DNA of 64,000 bases from Jannaschia pohangensis (GCF_900113875.1 NZ_FORA01000001.1:124001-188000); one strand, 5' to 3'. Shown: positions 42,920 through 52,485, counted from the stretch's first letter. Notes: generated by a model from the sequence alone, not told the origin. Made by a program: numbers and translations.

Positions 42920-43045
42920 ATGGCCCGCAAGTTCAAGAACACCTGGACCCGCATCGAGCGTGATCCGATCACCGACGTCCTTGGTGGGATCTGGCTCGTG
43001 ACCTTGCTGCTGAGTCTTCCCTATCTACCGGGCTTTTTGGCCTGA
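42920..43045 (+). CDS. 41-residue single-span membrane peptide, SOS-controlled
   Basis: The ATG is preceded by GGAGG at the best distance. The peptide has a basic N-terminus (MARKFKNTWTRIERDP), then a hydrophobic span of about 20 residues (VLGGIWLVTLLLSLPYLPGFLA), predicted N-in. It lies in a short transcription unit of its own: SOS box at 42843, terminator at 43217-43254. I do not recognise a family. The arrangement resembles SidA of Caulobacter, a 29-residue LexA-controlled inner-membrane division inhibitor, but there is no sequence identity to argue from; a role in damage-induced division arrest is inference. Confidence 0.7.
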   Translation: MARKFKNTWTRIERDPITDVLGGIWLVTLLLSLPYLPGFLA

Positions 43046-43216
43046 CACCCCCGTTTTCTGCCCGCATCCCTTCGCTTTCGGATTGATCCCAGGTCTCCCC
43101 ATTCCCCAGATCAGTCCGCGGTCGTCGAACTCCCCCGTGCGATGACCGCGATGCCGAGACGATTTCTGCCCCGAAATCCGGCCACTGCCCGAGCGTTTTC
43201 CGGGATGCAACTTCAC

Positions 43217-43254
43217 CCGCCGCCTCCGACATTCGGAGTGCGGCGGTTTTTTTT
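43217..43254 (+). terminator. Strong intrinsic terminator of the SOS peptide unit
   Basis: A 7-bp plus 6-bp stem with one bulged T (CCGCCGC with GCGGCGG, CTCCGA with TCGGAG) is followed by eight T residues. The 170 bases between the peptide stop and this hairpin show no further gene. Confidence 0.9.
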
Positions 43255-44657
43255 CAGGTCCGATAGCCGAGGCGCAGGCCACCCCAATGGCGGCCGCGCA
43301 CCATGATCGGGACCGAGATATCCTTCATCATCACCATGCCTTCGGCGCCCATGTCCCGGCGGTAGACCTGCATCAGGAAGGGCGCGCGGTTGGCACCGGC
43401 CCTTTGGCCCGTCCGGTCGTTGAAGATGCGACGGTTGCGCGAATTGGCCGCGTTCCACGCCGGGTCGCTTGTCTGCGGTTTCGAGAAGCGGGCATTGTGC
43501 GTCGCGATGTAGCCGTGACGATCACAGGGCGCGCAGAACGTGGTTCGTTCGTCGTAGTTCAATGCCTCTTCGATGATCTGCGGGACGACGCGGTCGGTAA
43601 AGGCGGTGTGCGGGGCCATGTGCTGCTGCGGATTGGTCCCGGGGATCGGATCGTGCCGCAGATCGAAGAGCGCAGCCGCCGTGATGCTGCCATCCGACAA
43701 CCCCGCCTCGAAGGCGGCTGAAATCCGGGCCGCGACCGACTTTGCATGGTCGATGAATCCCCCGTCTGCCTTTGACGGCTCGACCTCGGCGGCCCGTTGC
43801 AGAAGGGATTCGCAACTGTCCATCATCTGCCCGGCCCGGTTTCGCGCCTCGCTCACGTTGGTGGCCATCTGGCGGGCGCTCGATTCGATGATGTCGCTGC
43901 TGGCGCGCGCCTCTCCTTCGGATTTCACGAGGCGGGTGACCGTCGCGTCCATGTCTTCGATCCGGGCGCGGGCGGCGGTCATGTCGGCGGCGATCCCCTC
44001 GACCGAGGTCCTGGTCTGTGCAGCAATCGCCATGCCCGCGGTGAACTCGGGCGCCATCGCCTCGCTCTCCTGGCGCATGTCGCGGGTCCAGTCCTCGAGC
44101 GAAGCAATCGATGTGGCGATTCCCGAAGCCGCGACGGCGGTCTTGCGCGACAGGTCGTTGACCGCCTCGGCCACGACGGCAAAACCACGTCCGGCCGCCC
44201 CCGCGCGCGCCGCCTCGATCGACGCATTGACGGCAAGAATGTTCACCTGTCGGGCGATGCGGGCAATTTCGCGGTTGCTCGCCACGATCTCGCGCAGGAC
44301 CTGGTCCAGTTTTTCGGTGCGCGGCGCGATGCTGGCCCCCCATTCGGACAGCCGACTGTAGCGCGCGCCATTGGCAGTAATCGCCTCCAACCGCTCCTGC
44401 GCCGCCTTTTCCGTGGCCTGCGCGGTGCCGTGCAATCCGACGAAGCCCGTCTTGAGGGTGTCGATGGCCGCCTCGACCGCTTGCCCGGCACTGCGCAACG
44501 TCTCGAGCTGGACGAGGTTTGCCTGGGCGGTCTGATCGATACCGTCGATGAACGCATTGAGATCGCTGACCAGATAGCCGAGCGGCGCGATCTGGTCGGT
44601 AAGACTGCTGTTGTCGGCCAGCTCTGGGCGCGCGATTCGGGTGACGGTCTGTTGCAT
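43254..44657 (-). CDS. Soluble methyl-accepting chemotaxis protein with C-terminal sensor domain
   Basis: The 467-residue protein has no membrane helix. The first 300 residues form a coiled-coil signalling domain, with the hairpin tip NREIARIARQVNILAVNASIEAARAGAAGRGFAVVAEA-like region around 130-170 (tip INILAVNAS type). The C-terminal 150 residues (from about 320) hold a conserved sensor-like region with NYDERTTFCAPCDRHGY, WNAANSRNRRIFNDRTG and VPIMVRGRHWGGLRLGY, and two Cys that could bind a metal. Thus the sensor comes after the signalling part. No other chemotaxis gene is in the window. Confidence 0.85.
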   Translation of the reverse strand: MQQTVTRIARPELADNSSLTDQIAPLGYLVSDLNAFIDGIDQTAQANLVQLETLRSAGQAVEAAIDTLKTGFVGLHGTAQATEKAAQERLEAITANGARYSRLSEWGASIAPRTEKLDQVLREIVASNREIARIARQVNILAVNASIEAARAGAAGRGFAVVAEAVNDLSRKTAVAASGIATSIASLEDWTRDMRQESEAMAPEFTAGMAIAAQTRTSVEGIAADMTAARARIEDMDATVTRLVKSEGEARASSDIIESSARQMATNVSEARNRAGQMMDSCESLLQRAAEVEPSKADGGFIDHAKSVAARISAAFEAGLSDGSITAAALFDLRHDPIPGTNPQQHMAPHTAFTDRVVPQIIEEALNYDERTTFCAPCDRHGYIATHNARFSKPQTSDPAWNAANSRNRRIFNDRTGQRAGANRAPFLMQVYRRDMGAEGMVMMKDISVPIMVRGRHWGGLRLGYRT

Positions 44658-44694
44658 GAAACCTCCGGCTTTCCGGCGGCGTATCAGTCACGTC

Positions 44695-45150
44695 TTACTG
44701 CGCAGTTAATGTGCGCCCGGACATTTCGGTCAAACCTTCGACCGCAGCCTCGAGCGCGAGCAGGATCGAGGCGTGCCGATTGCGATAGTCGCGCGCCGGG
44801 AGCAATACCTCGAGGCCCTCGAAGGGCGCGTCTGGCACCGGGCCGTCCGACTGCAGCATCGCGCGCAGCTGATCGCGCGCGGCGACCACATTGTCCAATG
44901 TCTGCCCGACGATCACGCGGCCCACAACCGACGCCGCCGCCTGACCAAGGGCGCAGGCCTTCACGTCCTGCGAATAGCCGGTGATGCGGTCGCCGTCGGT
45001 CGTCAGCGATACGGTGACGGTCGACCCACAAAGCGGCGCCCGCCTGCGCACCGTGGCATCGGGATTCGCCAGAGGCTCGGTCGCGGGCATGTCGGCGGCC
45101 AGCGCCAGAATGCGCCCCGAATAGAGCTTGATGAGGTCGACGTCGGACAT
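44695..45150 (-). CDS. NifU/IscU-like iron-sulfur cluster scaffold protein
   Basis: The 151-residue protein has the IscU/SufU N-terminal pattern with Cys in APLCGSTV (about 41), a second in KACALGQAAAS (about 70), and ends in ASILLALEAAVEGLTEM. The usual third conserved Cys is not obvious, so activity as a scaffold is probable but not shown. It is divergent from hisI with only 67 bases between. Related genes in Rhodobacteraceae are annotated as iron-sulfur cluster assembly scaffold proteins. Confidence 0.8.
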   Translation of the reverse strand: MSDVDLIKLYSGRILALAADMPATEPLANPDATVRRRAPLCGSTVTVSLTTDGDRITGYSQDVKACALGQAAASVVGRVIVGQTLDNVVAARDQLRAMLQSDGPVPDAPFEGLEVLLPARDYRNRHASILLALEAAVEGLTEMSGRTLTAQ

Positions 45151-45217
45151 CGGGCTTTCCCTGCGTGGCCAGGACCCTTAGGTAGCGGTCCGGTCCCCGT
45201 TTGCAAAGGTGCGCCCC

Positions 45218-45577
45218 ATGACCTTCGACCCTGCGACCCTGCGGTATGATGACCGCGGCCTGATTCCCGCCATCGCCCAGGATCACGCGACGGGCGAGGT
45301 TCTGATGATGGCCTGGATGAATGCCGATGCCGTCGCCCGGACGCTTTCGACGGGGCGCGTCACCTATTGGTCGCGGTCGCGGCAGGCGTTCTGGGTCAAG
45401 GGTGAGACGTCCGGACATGTGCAGCGGCTGGTGGAATTGCGCCTCGATTGCGACCGCGATTGCCTCCTGCTCAAGGTCGATCAGACGGGGCCTGCCTGTC
45501 ACACGAACCGCCGGGTGTGTTTCTACATCCGGGTGCAGGACGGCCAGGAAGTGGAGTTGATGGCGCCCGAGGCCTAG
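45218..45577 (+). CDS. hisI: Phosphoribosyl-AMP cyclohydrolase
   Basis: HisI opens the adenine ring in histidine synthesis. The 119-residue protein has the PRA-CH blocks [13 protein letters not shown] (about 25-37), [20 protein letters not shown] (about 48-67), the metal-binding [13 protein letters not shown] and the Cys/His CHTNRRVCF. The start ATG 45218 gives the family length; a GTG nine bases earlier is possible. It is a lone gene, without hisE fused, and overlaps the convergent GNAT gene by 4 bases. Confidence 0.95.
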   Translation: MTFDPATLRYDDRGLIPAIAQDHATGEVLMMAWMNADAVARTLSTGRVTYWSRSRQAFWVKGETSGHVQRLVELRLDCDRDCLLLKVDQTGPACHTNRRVCFYIRVQDGQEVELMAPEA

Positions 45578-46005
45578 AGAGCCTTCCGAAAACCCCAGAA
45601 GGTCGGGGCGTTGAAGGCGTAACCCGCTGCGACATATGCGGATTTCGCGGTTTCGTTTCCCACGTGCGCGCCGATGACCATATAGCTGCATCCCCGGGCG
45701 CGTGCGCTCGCTTCGGCGGCGGCAATCAGGCGTCGGGCATGGCCCTGGCGGCGGAACCGGGGATCGACGAACAAGTGGTGCAGGTCGGCACCTCGTTCGC
45801 CGTCTTGCGCCTTGGCGTGCCGCTGCACGAGGGCGTAGCCGACCAGGGGCGCGCCGACCCCGACCCCCCAGAACCAGTCGTCGTCAAGATCGCGGGACAA
45901 GGTCGCGACCGTGGCCCCGGACACGTCCCCGTGGTGGGCGGCAAGGCCCTGAACCAGCGGCAGCAGTTCGGCGGCGTCCAGAGGGGTCAGGGGGCGAGGC
46001 GTCAT
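45574..46005 (-). CDS. GNAT family N-acetyltransferase
   Basis: The 143-residue protein has the acetyl-CoA loop [10 protein letters not shown] (about 90-99) and the C-terminal [15 protein letters not shown] block typical of GNAT enzymes. Near the N-terminus [20 protein letters not shown] suggests an aminoglycoside/spermidine-acetyltransferase-like fold. The substrate is unknown. It overlaps hisI tail to tail. Confidence 0.87.
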   Translation of the reverse strand: MTPRPLTPLDAAELLPLVQGLAAHHGDVSGATVATLSRDLDDDWFWGVGVGAPLVGYALVQRHAKAQDGERGADLHHLFVDPRFRRQGHARRLIAAAEASARARGCSYMVIGAHVGNETAKSAYVAAGYAFNAPTFWGFRKAL

Positions 46006-46054
46006 TCCGCAGGAAGGCCATTCGCCGCATCCGAATACAAGAATATTGACTTGA

Positions 46055-46072
46055 ACCGTTAGCGCTAACGGT
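46055..46072 (+). promoter_or_regulatory. Perfect 18-bp palindromic operator upstream of edd
   Basis: ACCGTTAGCGCTAACGGT is fully palindromic and has the TTAGCGCTAA core of LacI-family sites. It overlaps a TTGAAC/TTGACT element at 46046-46056 that looks like a -35 box, so bound repressor would block transcription of edd-eda. The regulator gene is not in the window. Confidence 0.7.
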
Positions 46073-46099
46073 GCATTTGATCAGGTAGGAGGATCAGCC

Positions 46100-47905
46100 A
46101 TGCCACTCGACAGCCGCCTCGAAGCCATTACCGACCGGATCCGCGAACGATCCCGCGACAGCCGCGAAGGCTATCTCAGACGGATGCGCAATCAGGCGCA
46201 GAAGGGCCCGCGTCGGGCGCATCTGACCTGTGGCAATCAGGCCCATGCCTATGCCGCCATGGGCGACCAGAAGGATGATCTGGTGGCCGAACGGATGCCC
46301 AACATCGGGATCGTGACGGCCTACAACGACATGCTGTCCGCCCATCAGCCCTATGCCGACTATCCCGACCGGATCAAGGCCGCCGCCCGCGCCGCCGGGG
46401 CCACGGCGCAGGTCGCGGGCGGGGTGCCCGCCATGTGTGACGGCGTGACCCAGGGCCAGCAGGGGATGGAGCTTTCGCTGTTTTCCCGCGATGTCATCGC
46501 GCTGGCCGCCGGCGTGGCGCTGTCACACAACACTTTCGATTCCGCGCTCTATCTGGGCATCTGCGACAAGATCGTGCCGGGTCTGGTCATCGCCGCCGCC
46601 ACCTTCGGCTATCTTCCCGGTCTTTTCGTGCCGGCCGGTCCCATGGTTTCGGGAATGCCCAACGAAGAGAAATCCCAGGTGCGCCGCGACTTTGCCGAGG
46701 GCAAGGTGGGGCGCGAAGCCCTGATGGCCGCCGAGATGGCGTCGTACCACGGGCCCGGTACCTGCACCTTCTACGGCACCGCGAACACCAACCAGATGTT
46801 GATGGAGTTCATGGGGTTGCACCTTCCCGGTGCGTCCTTCGTCAACCCCGGCACACCGCTGCGCGATGCGCTGACCGACGCCGCCGTCAAACGCGCCGCC
46901 GCCATGACCGGGCTTGGCAACGACTACACCCCGGTCTGCGACGTGCTGGACGAGAGGGCCTATGTAAACGGCCTTGTCGGGCTGATGGCCACGGGCGGGT
47001 CCACGAACCTCGTGTTGCATCTGGTCGCCATGGCCCGCGCGTCGGGGGTGCAGCTGACCTGCGGCGACTTCGATGCCGTGTCCGAGATCACGCCGCTCAT
47101 GGCGCGCGTCTATCCCAACGGGCTGGCCGACGTGAACCATTTCCATGCGGCGGGCGGGCTGCCCTTCATGATCGGGCGGCTGCTCGATGCGGGGCTCCTG
47201 CACGAGGACGTGCAGACCTCGGCGGGCAAGGGGCTTTCGGCCTATGCGCAGGATCCCAAGCTGTCGGGTGACCGCCTGACCTGGGAACCCGGCCCGCGCG
47301 ACAGCCTCAACGACAAGATCCTGCGCACCCCGACCGAGCCCTTCGCGGCCTCCGGTGGTCTGAAGCAGGTTCATGGAAATCTTGGCCTCGGTGTCATGAA
47401 AATCAGTGCGGTAGCGCCCGAACTTCATGTGGTCGAAGCCCCGGCCCGGGTGTTTCACACCCAGGATGCCGTCAAGGAAGCCTTCAAGGCCGGAACCCTC
47501 GACGGCGATCACGTCATCGTCGTCCGCTATCAGGGGCCGCGCGCCAACGGCATGCCTGAACTGCACGGCCTGACTCCGATCCTGACCGTCCTTCTGCAAC
47601 GGGGCCACAAGGTCGCGCTGGTGACCGACGGGCGGATGTCGGGCGCCTCGGGCAAGGTGCCGGCTGCGATCCACGTCGCGCCCGAAGCACTCGACGGTGG
47701 TCTCATCGCCAAGGTCGAGGATGGCGACATCATTCGCGTCGACGCTGCGGGCGGTCGTCTTGACGTTCTGACCGAGGGGGTCGCCGACCGCACGCCGGTG
47801 CAACCCGATCTGTCGGGCAACGAGTTCGGCTTGGGTCGCGAGCTGTTCAGCATCTTCCGGTCCACCGCCGGACGCTCCGACACCGGGGCAGGTGTGGTCA
47901 TCTGA
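46100..47905 (+). CDS. edd: 6-Phosphogluconate dehydratase
   Basis: Edd removes water from 6-phosphogluconate to give KDPG in the Entner-Doudoroff pathway, using a 4Fe-4S cluster. The 601-residue protein has the ILVD/EDD signatures: [12 protein letters not shown] near the start, [19 protein letters not shown] (about 114-132), CDKIVPG (about 155) and [16 protein letters not shown]. The ATG has AGGAGG in front. Only 51 bases separate it from eda. Confidence 0.97.
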   Translation: MPLDSRLEAITDRIRERSRDSREGYLRRMRNQAQKGPRRAHLTCGNQAHAYAAMGDQKDDLVAERMPNIGIVTAYNDMLSAHQPYADYPDRIKAAARAAGATAQVAGGVPAMCDGVTQGQQGMELSLFSRDVIALAAGVALSHNTFDSALYLGICDKIVPGLVIAAATFGYLPGLFVPAGPMVSGMPNEEKSQVRRDFAEGKVGREALMAAEMASYHGPGTCTFYGTANTNQMLMEFMGLHLPGASFVNPGTPLRDALTDAAVKRAAAMTGLGNDYTPVCDVLDERAYVNGLVGLMATGGSTNLVLHLVAMARASGVQLTCGDFDAVSEITPLMARVYPNGLADVNHFHAAGGLPFMIGRLLDAGLLHEDVQTSAGKGLSAYAQDPKLSGDRLTWEPGPRDSLNDKILRTPTEPFAASGGLKQVHGNLGLGVMKISAVAPELHVVEAPARVFHTQDAVKEAFKAGTLDGDHVIVVRYQGPRANGMPELHGLTPILTVLLQRGHKVALVTDGRMSGASGKVPAAIHVAPEALDGGLIAKVEDGDIIRVDAAGGRLDVLTEGVADRTPVQPDLSGNEFGLGRELFSIFRSTAGRSDTGAGVVI

Positions 47906-47906
47906 T

Positions 47907-47929
47907 CTTCTCTGCTTCACAAATACTCA
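47907..47929. repeat. 23-base sequence shared with 60457-60479
   Basis: The block beginning CTTCTCTGCTTCACAAATAC occurs twice, here between edd and eda and again upstream of lipA. Its complement GAGTATTTGTGAAGCAGAG also resembles the ribosome-binding region of the IalB-like gene. Confidence 0.5.
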
Positions 47930-47956
47930 AATCCGACGCCAGCCAGAGGCCCGCCC

Positions 47957-48589
47957 ATGACCCCGCAAGACCAATCGAAAGCCGCCCGCGACATCGCCGG
48001 GCGCGCGCCCGTCATACCCGTTCTGGTGCTGGACGATGCCGCCCATGCGCGCCCCCTGGCCGAGGCGCTGGTCGCGGGCGGATTGCCGGCCTTGGAGGTG
48101 ACGCTGCGCACGCCTGCGGCCCTCGACTGCATCCGCGCCATGGCCGAGGTGCCGGGCGGCATGGTCGGTGCGGGCACGCTGCTGACCCCGGCGGACGTCC
48201 GGGCGGCCAAGGCGGCGGGGGCGACCTTCGGCGTGTCGCCCGGTGCGACCGACATCCTGCTCCAGGCCTGCATCGACGAAGATCTGCCGCTTCTGCCAGG
48301 TGCTGCCACCGCGACCGAAGCCATGGTCCTGCTGGAAAAGGGCTTCGACATGCTGAAGTTCTTCCCTGCCGAGGCCTCCGGCGGCGCGCCCGCGCTCAAG
48401 GCCATCGGCGCCCCCATTCCCCAGATCACCTGGTGCCCCACGGGCGGTGTGAGCCTGGCCAACAAGGCGGGCTATCTTGGTCTGTCAAATGTCATCTGCG
48501 TCGGCGGCTCTTGGGTGGCGCCGGCCGACAAGATGGCCTCGGGCGACTGGGCCGGGATCGAGACGCTGGCCCGCGAGGCCCGCGCCTAG
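47957..48589 (+). CDS. eda: KDPG aldolase (2-dehydro-3-deoxyphosphogluconate aldolase)
   Basis: Eda splits KDPG into pyruvate and glyceraldehyde 3-phosphate. The 210-residue protein has the Schiff-base Lys in [13 protein letters not shown] (about 133), the phosphate-binding CPTGGV (about 161), and the Glu in [11 protein letters not shown] (about 50). Together with edd, it points to glucose or gluconate breakdown by the Entner-Doudoroff route. Confidence 0.96.
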   Translation: MTPQDQSKAARDIAGRAPVIPVLVLDDAAHARPLAEALVAGGLPALEVTLRTPAALDCIRAMAEVPGGMVGAGTLLTPADVRAAKAAGATFGVSPGATDILLQACIDEDLPLLPGAATATEAMVLLEKGFDMLKFFPAEASGGAPALKAIGAPIPQITWCPTGGVSLANKAGYLGLSNVICVGGSWVAPADKMASGDWAGIETLAREARA

Positions 48590-48596
48590 TCCACCC

Positions 48597-50123
48597 CTAG
48601 ACCAGCAAGGGAAACCGGGCGCGCAGCGCCGCCTTCAGGTCGGCGGGGAAATCGGCGGGGTTCGGCCCTGCCATGATCTCTTCCCGCCGGGCCCGGGCCC
48701 GCGCCACCAGATCGGGCCGCCCGGCTTCCGCCCATTCCTTCGGGCTGCGCCGACAGCCGAGCGTGGGATAGACGTATTCGCTCTGCATCACAGACAGGGT
48801 CGATTGCGTGCCAAGGTAGTGCCCCGGCCCGCCAATGCAGACCTGCCGCATCGCGTCGAGCGACAGGCTTTCCTCCGTCACCTCCACGCCCCGCACACAG
48901 CGCAACGCCGCGCCGATCATGTCGTCCCCGAGGATCAGGCTTTCGGGGCAGAACCCCATGAGCGAGCCGTGCATTCCCGCCGCCTCATAGACCATGTTGA
49001 GGCCCGCAAGCCCCGCCATGACGTCCGACATCCCCTGTTCCCACCCCGCCTGCATGTCCGGCAGCTTCGCGTCCGCCATCCCGGCCGCCGCTCCGCCGGG
49101 CAGGCCATAGAATCGCGCCATCTGCGCACAGGCGGCGGTCAGCAGGGCCTGTTCGCCCGACCCGCCCGACATCGCCCCGGTGCGCAGGTCCGACACGAAG
49201 GGCCAGGTGCCGAAGATCGCCGGATGCCCGGGCCGCAGGGCGTTCACATAGACCACCCCGGCCAGGCATTCCGCCACCGCCTGCATCACCGCGCCCGCCA
49301 GCGGGGCCGGTGCCGTGGCCCCCGCCTGTCCCGCCGACAGAAGGAGGACGGGAAGGCCGCCGTGGATGCAGGCCTCCATCACCTGACAGCTCTCGAAGGC
49401 GAACCGCATCGGCGGGACCACGAAGCAGTTGGAATTGCTGACGAAGGGGCGCGCGCGGAACGCCGCCTCGCCGCCCGCCGCGGCATAGAGGTAGTCGAGG
49501 CACATCGGCACAGTCTCGGCGCTGCAAAAACTGGTGCCGACGTGCTTGGTCGTCCCGGTCAGGCAGGCGTTCAGCGTGTTCAGGTCCAGACACTGATCGT
49601 TGGGCATGTCGCGCGCGACCATGGGCCGTTGCAGGAAGTGGATGTTGTCGAGCGCCTGGACCAGCCGCGCCGCCTCGTGCAGGTCGGCAAGGCTGCTGTC
49701 GCGGTAATCGCCGGTCAGGGCATCGACCACGCTGACCGCGGCCCCCGCCGTGCCGAAATGGACGCGCGTTCCCGACAGGGTCAGGTCGTGGGCCGGGTCA
49801 CGGGCGGCCAGCGTGATGTCCCGGGCGGCGAGCGCCAGCATCTCTTCGACCACGTGGCGCGGGAACCGCAGCCGACCGTCATCGCCCAGAATGGCCCCGA
49901 CCCGCGTCATGGCGGCGACGCCCGTGGGCGGGGCACCGGACAGGCCTATCTCCTCCAGCGCCGCCAGGGCGGTTTCGTGGATGCGGGTCACCTGCGCTTC
50001 GGTCAGCGGGGCATAGCGCCCGCCCGAAAGCCCGGGTCGCACGGGCCGCAGATCGTCGGGCAGGGCGGCGGCCCGCGCGGCCTGTCGCGCGGCACGTCCA
50101 CCGGACCGATGGGGTTTGTTCAT
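48597..50123 (-). CDS. Second MttB-family trimethylamine methyltransferase-like protein
   Basis: The 508-residue protein matches the MttB superfamily along its length (LRPVRPGLSGGRYAPLT start, GHPAIFGTWPFVSDLRTG, then PGGAAAGMADAKLPDMQAGWE, C-terminal GGPGHYLGTQSTL). It has no internal UAG codon, so it is a non-pyrrolysine homologue with an unknown methyl donor. The N-terminal 25 residues are basic and probably disordered. It is on the same strand as the decarboxylase cluster but 182 bases downstream (50124-50305), where I see no gene. Confidence 0.85.
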   Translation of the reverse strand: MNKPHRSGGRAARQAARAAALPDDLRPVRPGLSGGRYAPLTEAQVTRIHETALAALEEIGLSGAPPTGVAAMTRVGAILGDDGRLRFPRHVVEEMLALAARDITLAARDPAHDLTLSGTRVHFGTAGAAVSVVDALTGDYRDSSLADLHEAARLVQALDNIHFLQRPMVARDMPNDQCLDLNTLNACLTGTTKHVGTSFCSAETVPMCLDYLYAAAGGEAAFRARPFVSNSNCFVVPPMRFAFESCQVMEACIHGGLPVLLLSAGQAGATAPAPLAGAVMQAVAECLAGVVYVNALRPGHPAIFGTWPFVSDLRTGAMSGGSGEQALLTAACAQMARFYGLPGGAAAGMADAKLPDMQAGWEQGMSDVMAGLAGLNMVYEAAGMHGSLMGFCPESLILGDDMIGAALRCVRGVEVTEESLSLDAMRQVCIGGPGHYLGTQSTLSVMQSEYVYPTLGCRRSPKEWAEAGRPDLVARARARREEIMAGPNPADFPADLKAALRARFPLLV

Positions 50124-50305
50124 TGGGCTCTCCGTGGGATCAGGGCAGGGGCGAACTCAATCGCCCGCTGGCCGACCCCGGGCCGCACGACCCCGCCGCG
50201 CTCCGATGATGCGCAGGACAAGAAGATATGCAGTCGCGGTTTCCATGGTCGAAGGATGTCGCGGGCGGGCCTCCCCGTCGCGCCCGTTTGCGACGCGCGC
50301 GGGGT

Positions 50306-51688
50306 TCACAACAGGTCGCGAATGACCTCTGCCGTAGCCATCACGTCGTCGCGCGTGCAATCCCAGGTGCCACAGGTGAAGCGGATGACGAACCGCCCGG
50401 CATGGCGCGTCTGGGTCAGATAGATGCGCCCGTCCGCGTTGATCCGCGTCAGCAGCGCCTCGGTTGCCGCATCGCCCTGGGTCAGCGCGAAACTGAACAG
50501 GGCAAGGCGCGGGTCGGTCACCACCTCGACCCCCGGAATCTGCGCCAGAACTCCGGCCAGCTCTTCGGTCCAGGCGACGTGGTTGCGCAGCCGCGTCCGC
50601 AGGCCGTCCAACCCATAGGCCCGCAGCACGAACCACAGTTTCAGCGCCCGGAACCGCCGCCCGAGCGGCAGGGTCCATTCGTTGAAATTGGGCGCGCCTT
50701 CGCCCTCCAGCGTCTGAAGGTAGTCGGGGCGCAGCCCAAGGGTGTTGATCTGGGCCACCGGGTCGCGCAGGAACTGCACCGCGCAATCGAACTGCGCGCC
50801 CAGCCATTTGTGCGGGTTGAAGACGATGCTGTCGCACCCCTCGGCCCCCGCCCAGAGGGGCCGGAACTCGCGGCAGATCATCGCGGACCCGGCCCAGGCC
50901 GCGTCGACATGGGTGTAAAGGTCGTGGTCGCGCGCCACCGCCAGACCGGCGGCGATGTCGTCGAAGGCCCCGACACCCGTCCCGCCCGAACAGAAGACGA
51001 CCCCGATGGGCAGGCGCCCCGCCGCCTTGTCCGCCTCGATTGCCTGGCGCAGGGCCTCCGGGTCCATCGACAGGTCGTCGCGGGTCGCGATCTTGACGAG
51101 GTTGTTCTGGCCGATTCCCGCCAGTCGCGCGGCCTTGTCCACCGACGAATGGGTCTGCGCGCTGGCATAGAGGCGCATCACCGGCGCGCCCGACAACCCC
51201 TCGGTCAGCCCGCGAAAGCCAAGCGCGCGTTCCCGCATCGTCAGCACGGCACAGAAGGTCGCCGTGGTCGCGCTGTCGTGGATCGTGCCGGTGAAATCCT
51301 CCGGCAGGGCAAGGGCGCGGCGCAGCCAGACCATCATCGCCTGTTCCAGCTCGGTCGCGGCGGGCGAGGTCTGCCACAGCATCCCCTGCGCCCCGATCCC
51401 CGCGATCAGCTGTTCGGCCAGCATCGACGCGGGCGAGGCATTGGCCGGGAAATAGGCGAAGAACCGGGGATGCTGCCAATGGGTCAGCGCATCGGGGATC
51501 AGCCGCGCGAAATCGTCCCAAATGGTCTCCATCCCCTCGGGCGTCTCGGGCGGCGTGTCGGGCAATTGCGCCAGAAGGTCACCGGGCCGGATCTGTGCCC
51601 GCACGGGCCGGTCGCGCAGGCCCGCGTGGTAATCGCGCACCCAAAGGGCGGCGCGCGCGGCCCAGTCGGGCAGGACGTCGTGGTTCAT
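50306..51688 (-). CDS. PLP-dependent (aromatic amino acid-type) decarboxylase
   Basis: The 460-residue protein is a group II decarboxylase. PLP is bound by Lys in FNPHKWLGAQFD (about 292), with the DAAWAGS Asp and HVDAAW block preceding; THWQHPRFFAYFPANAS and the ATEAL-type QTSPAATELE block are family hallmarks. Such enzymes remove the carboxyl group from aromatic amino acids or related substrates; here the substrate is not known. Its ATG overlaps the stop of the preceding gene (ATGA). Confidence 0.87.
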   Translation of the reverse strand: MNHDVLPDWAARAALWVRDYHAGLRDRPVRAQIRPGDLLAQLPDTPPETPEGMETIWDDFARLIPDALTHWQHPRFFAYFPANASPASMLAEQLIAGIGAQGMLWQTSPAATELEQAMMVWLRRALALPEDFTGTIHDSATTATFCAVLTMRERALGFRGLTEGLSGAPVMRLYASAQTHSSVDKAARLAGIGQNNLVKIATRDDLSMDPEALRQAIEADKAAGRLPIGVVFCSGGTGVGAFDDIAAGLAVARDHDLYTHVDAAWAGSAMICREFRPLWAGAEGCDSIVFNPHKWLGAQFDCAVQFLRDPVAQINTLGLRPDYLQTLEGEGAPNFNEWTLPLGRRFRALKLWFVLRAYGLDGLRTRLRNHVAWTEELAGVLAQIPGVEVVTDPRLALFSFALTQGDAATEALLTRINADGRIYLTQTRHAGRFVIRFTCGTWDCTRDDVMATAEVIRDLL

Positions 51689-52485
51689 TTCGCCTTGCCG
51701 CCCGCCGCCAGATAGCCGTCGACCTCGCCACTGCCGATCCCGCCCAGATTGCTGAAATCGCCGACCCCGAACATCGACCGTCCGGCGTCGCGGATCACCT
51801 GATGCGTGGCCCGCGCCAGCGCGGAGCCGAGCGAGATGCGTGCCACCCCTGCCTCTGCGAATTCCGCCTGCGTCACTTTTGTCCAGGGTCCCGCCGCCAA
51901 GGCGTTGACCGGGGCCGTGACGGCGGCGGTGATGGCGCGCAGGTCGGCCATCTCGCCTGGCATCGGGCAATAAAGCACATCGACGCCAACCGCCTCGAAG
52001 GCCTGCAACCGGCGGATCGCCTCCTTCAGATCATAGGCGCCGTGCATCACCCCGTCGGCCCGGGCGCAGAACATGAAATCGCGCGGCGCGGCCTCGGCCG
52101 CCGCCTGCATCCGCTCCACCGACAGGTTGAAATCATAGGGTGTGCCGTCTCCCGCCACATCCTCGATGCAGCAGCCCGCCAGCCCCGCCGCCACCGTCCG
52201 CCGCACCGTTTCGGCGCAATCGGCGGGCAAGGGGCCGAACCCGTCCTCCAGATCCGCCGACACCGGCACGGGCACATGGGCCGCAAGGTCGACCGCATGG
52301 GCGATCGCCTCGTCCCGCCCGACCCTGCCGCCATCGGGCAGCCCGCGCGTGAAGGCATAGCCCGCCGATGAGGTGGCAATCGCCTGCGCCCCCAGGGCGA
52401 CCAACATGCGCGCCGACCCCACGTCCCAGGCGTTGGCCAGGATGAAGGGCGCGCCGGGTTGGTGCAGATTGCGGAAAGATGTCAT
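51685..52485 (-). CDS. Isocitrate lyase/PEP mutase family protein
   Basis: The 266-residue TIM-barrel protein has the family pattern: NAWDVGSARMLVALGAQAIATSSAG (about 19-43), the metal-binding SADLEDGFG (about 76) and IEDVAGD (about 107). The PEP mutase signature EDK-x5-NS is absent, so it probably cleaves a C-C bond in a carboxylate, like methylisocitrate lyase or oxaloacetate decarboxylase, and does not make phosphonates. Coupled on both sides to PLP enzymes. Confidence 0.84.
   Translation of the reverse strand: MTSFRNLHQPGAPFILANAWDVGSARMLVALGAQAIATSSAGYAFTRGLPDGGRVGRDEAIAHAVDLAAHVPVPVSADLEDGFGPLPADCAETVRRTVAAGLAGCCIEDVAGDGTPYDFNLSVERMQAAAEAAPRDFMFCARADGVMHGAYDLKEAIRRLQAFEAVGVDVLYCPMPGEMADLRAITAAVTAPVNALAAGPWTKVTQAEFAEAGVARISLGSALARATHQVIRDAGRSMFGVGDFSNLGGIGSGEVDGYLAAGGKAK

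Noticed and set aside
50157-50250. Short minus-strand ORF (about 30 codons, starting METATAY)
   Set aside because: No ribosome-binding site and no sign of conservation that can be judged here.
51685-52485. Phosphonate biosynthesis by a PEP mutase
   Set aside because: The EDK-x5-NS signature of PEP mutase is missing and the decarboxylase next to it is PLP-dependent, not the TPP enzyme of phosphonate pathways.
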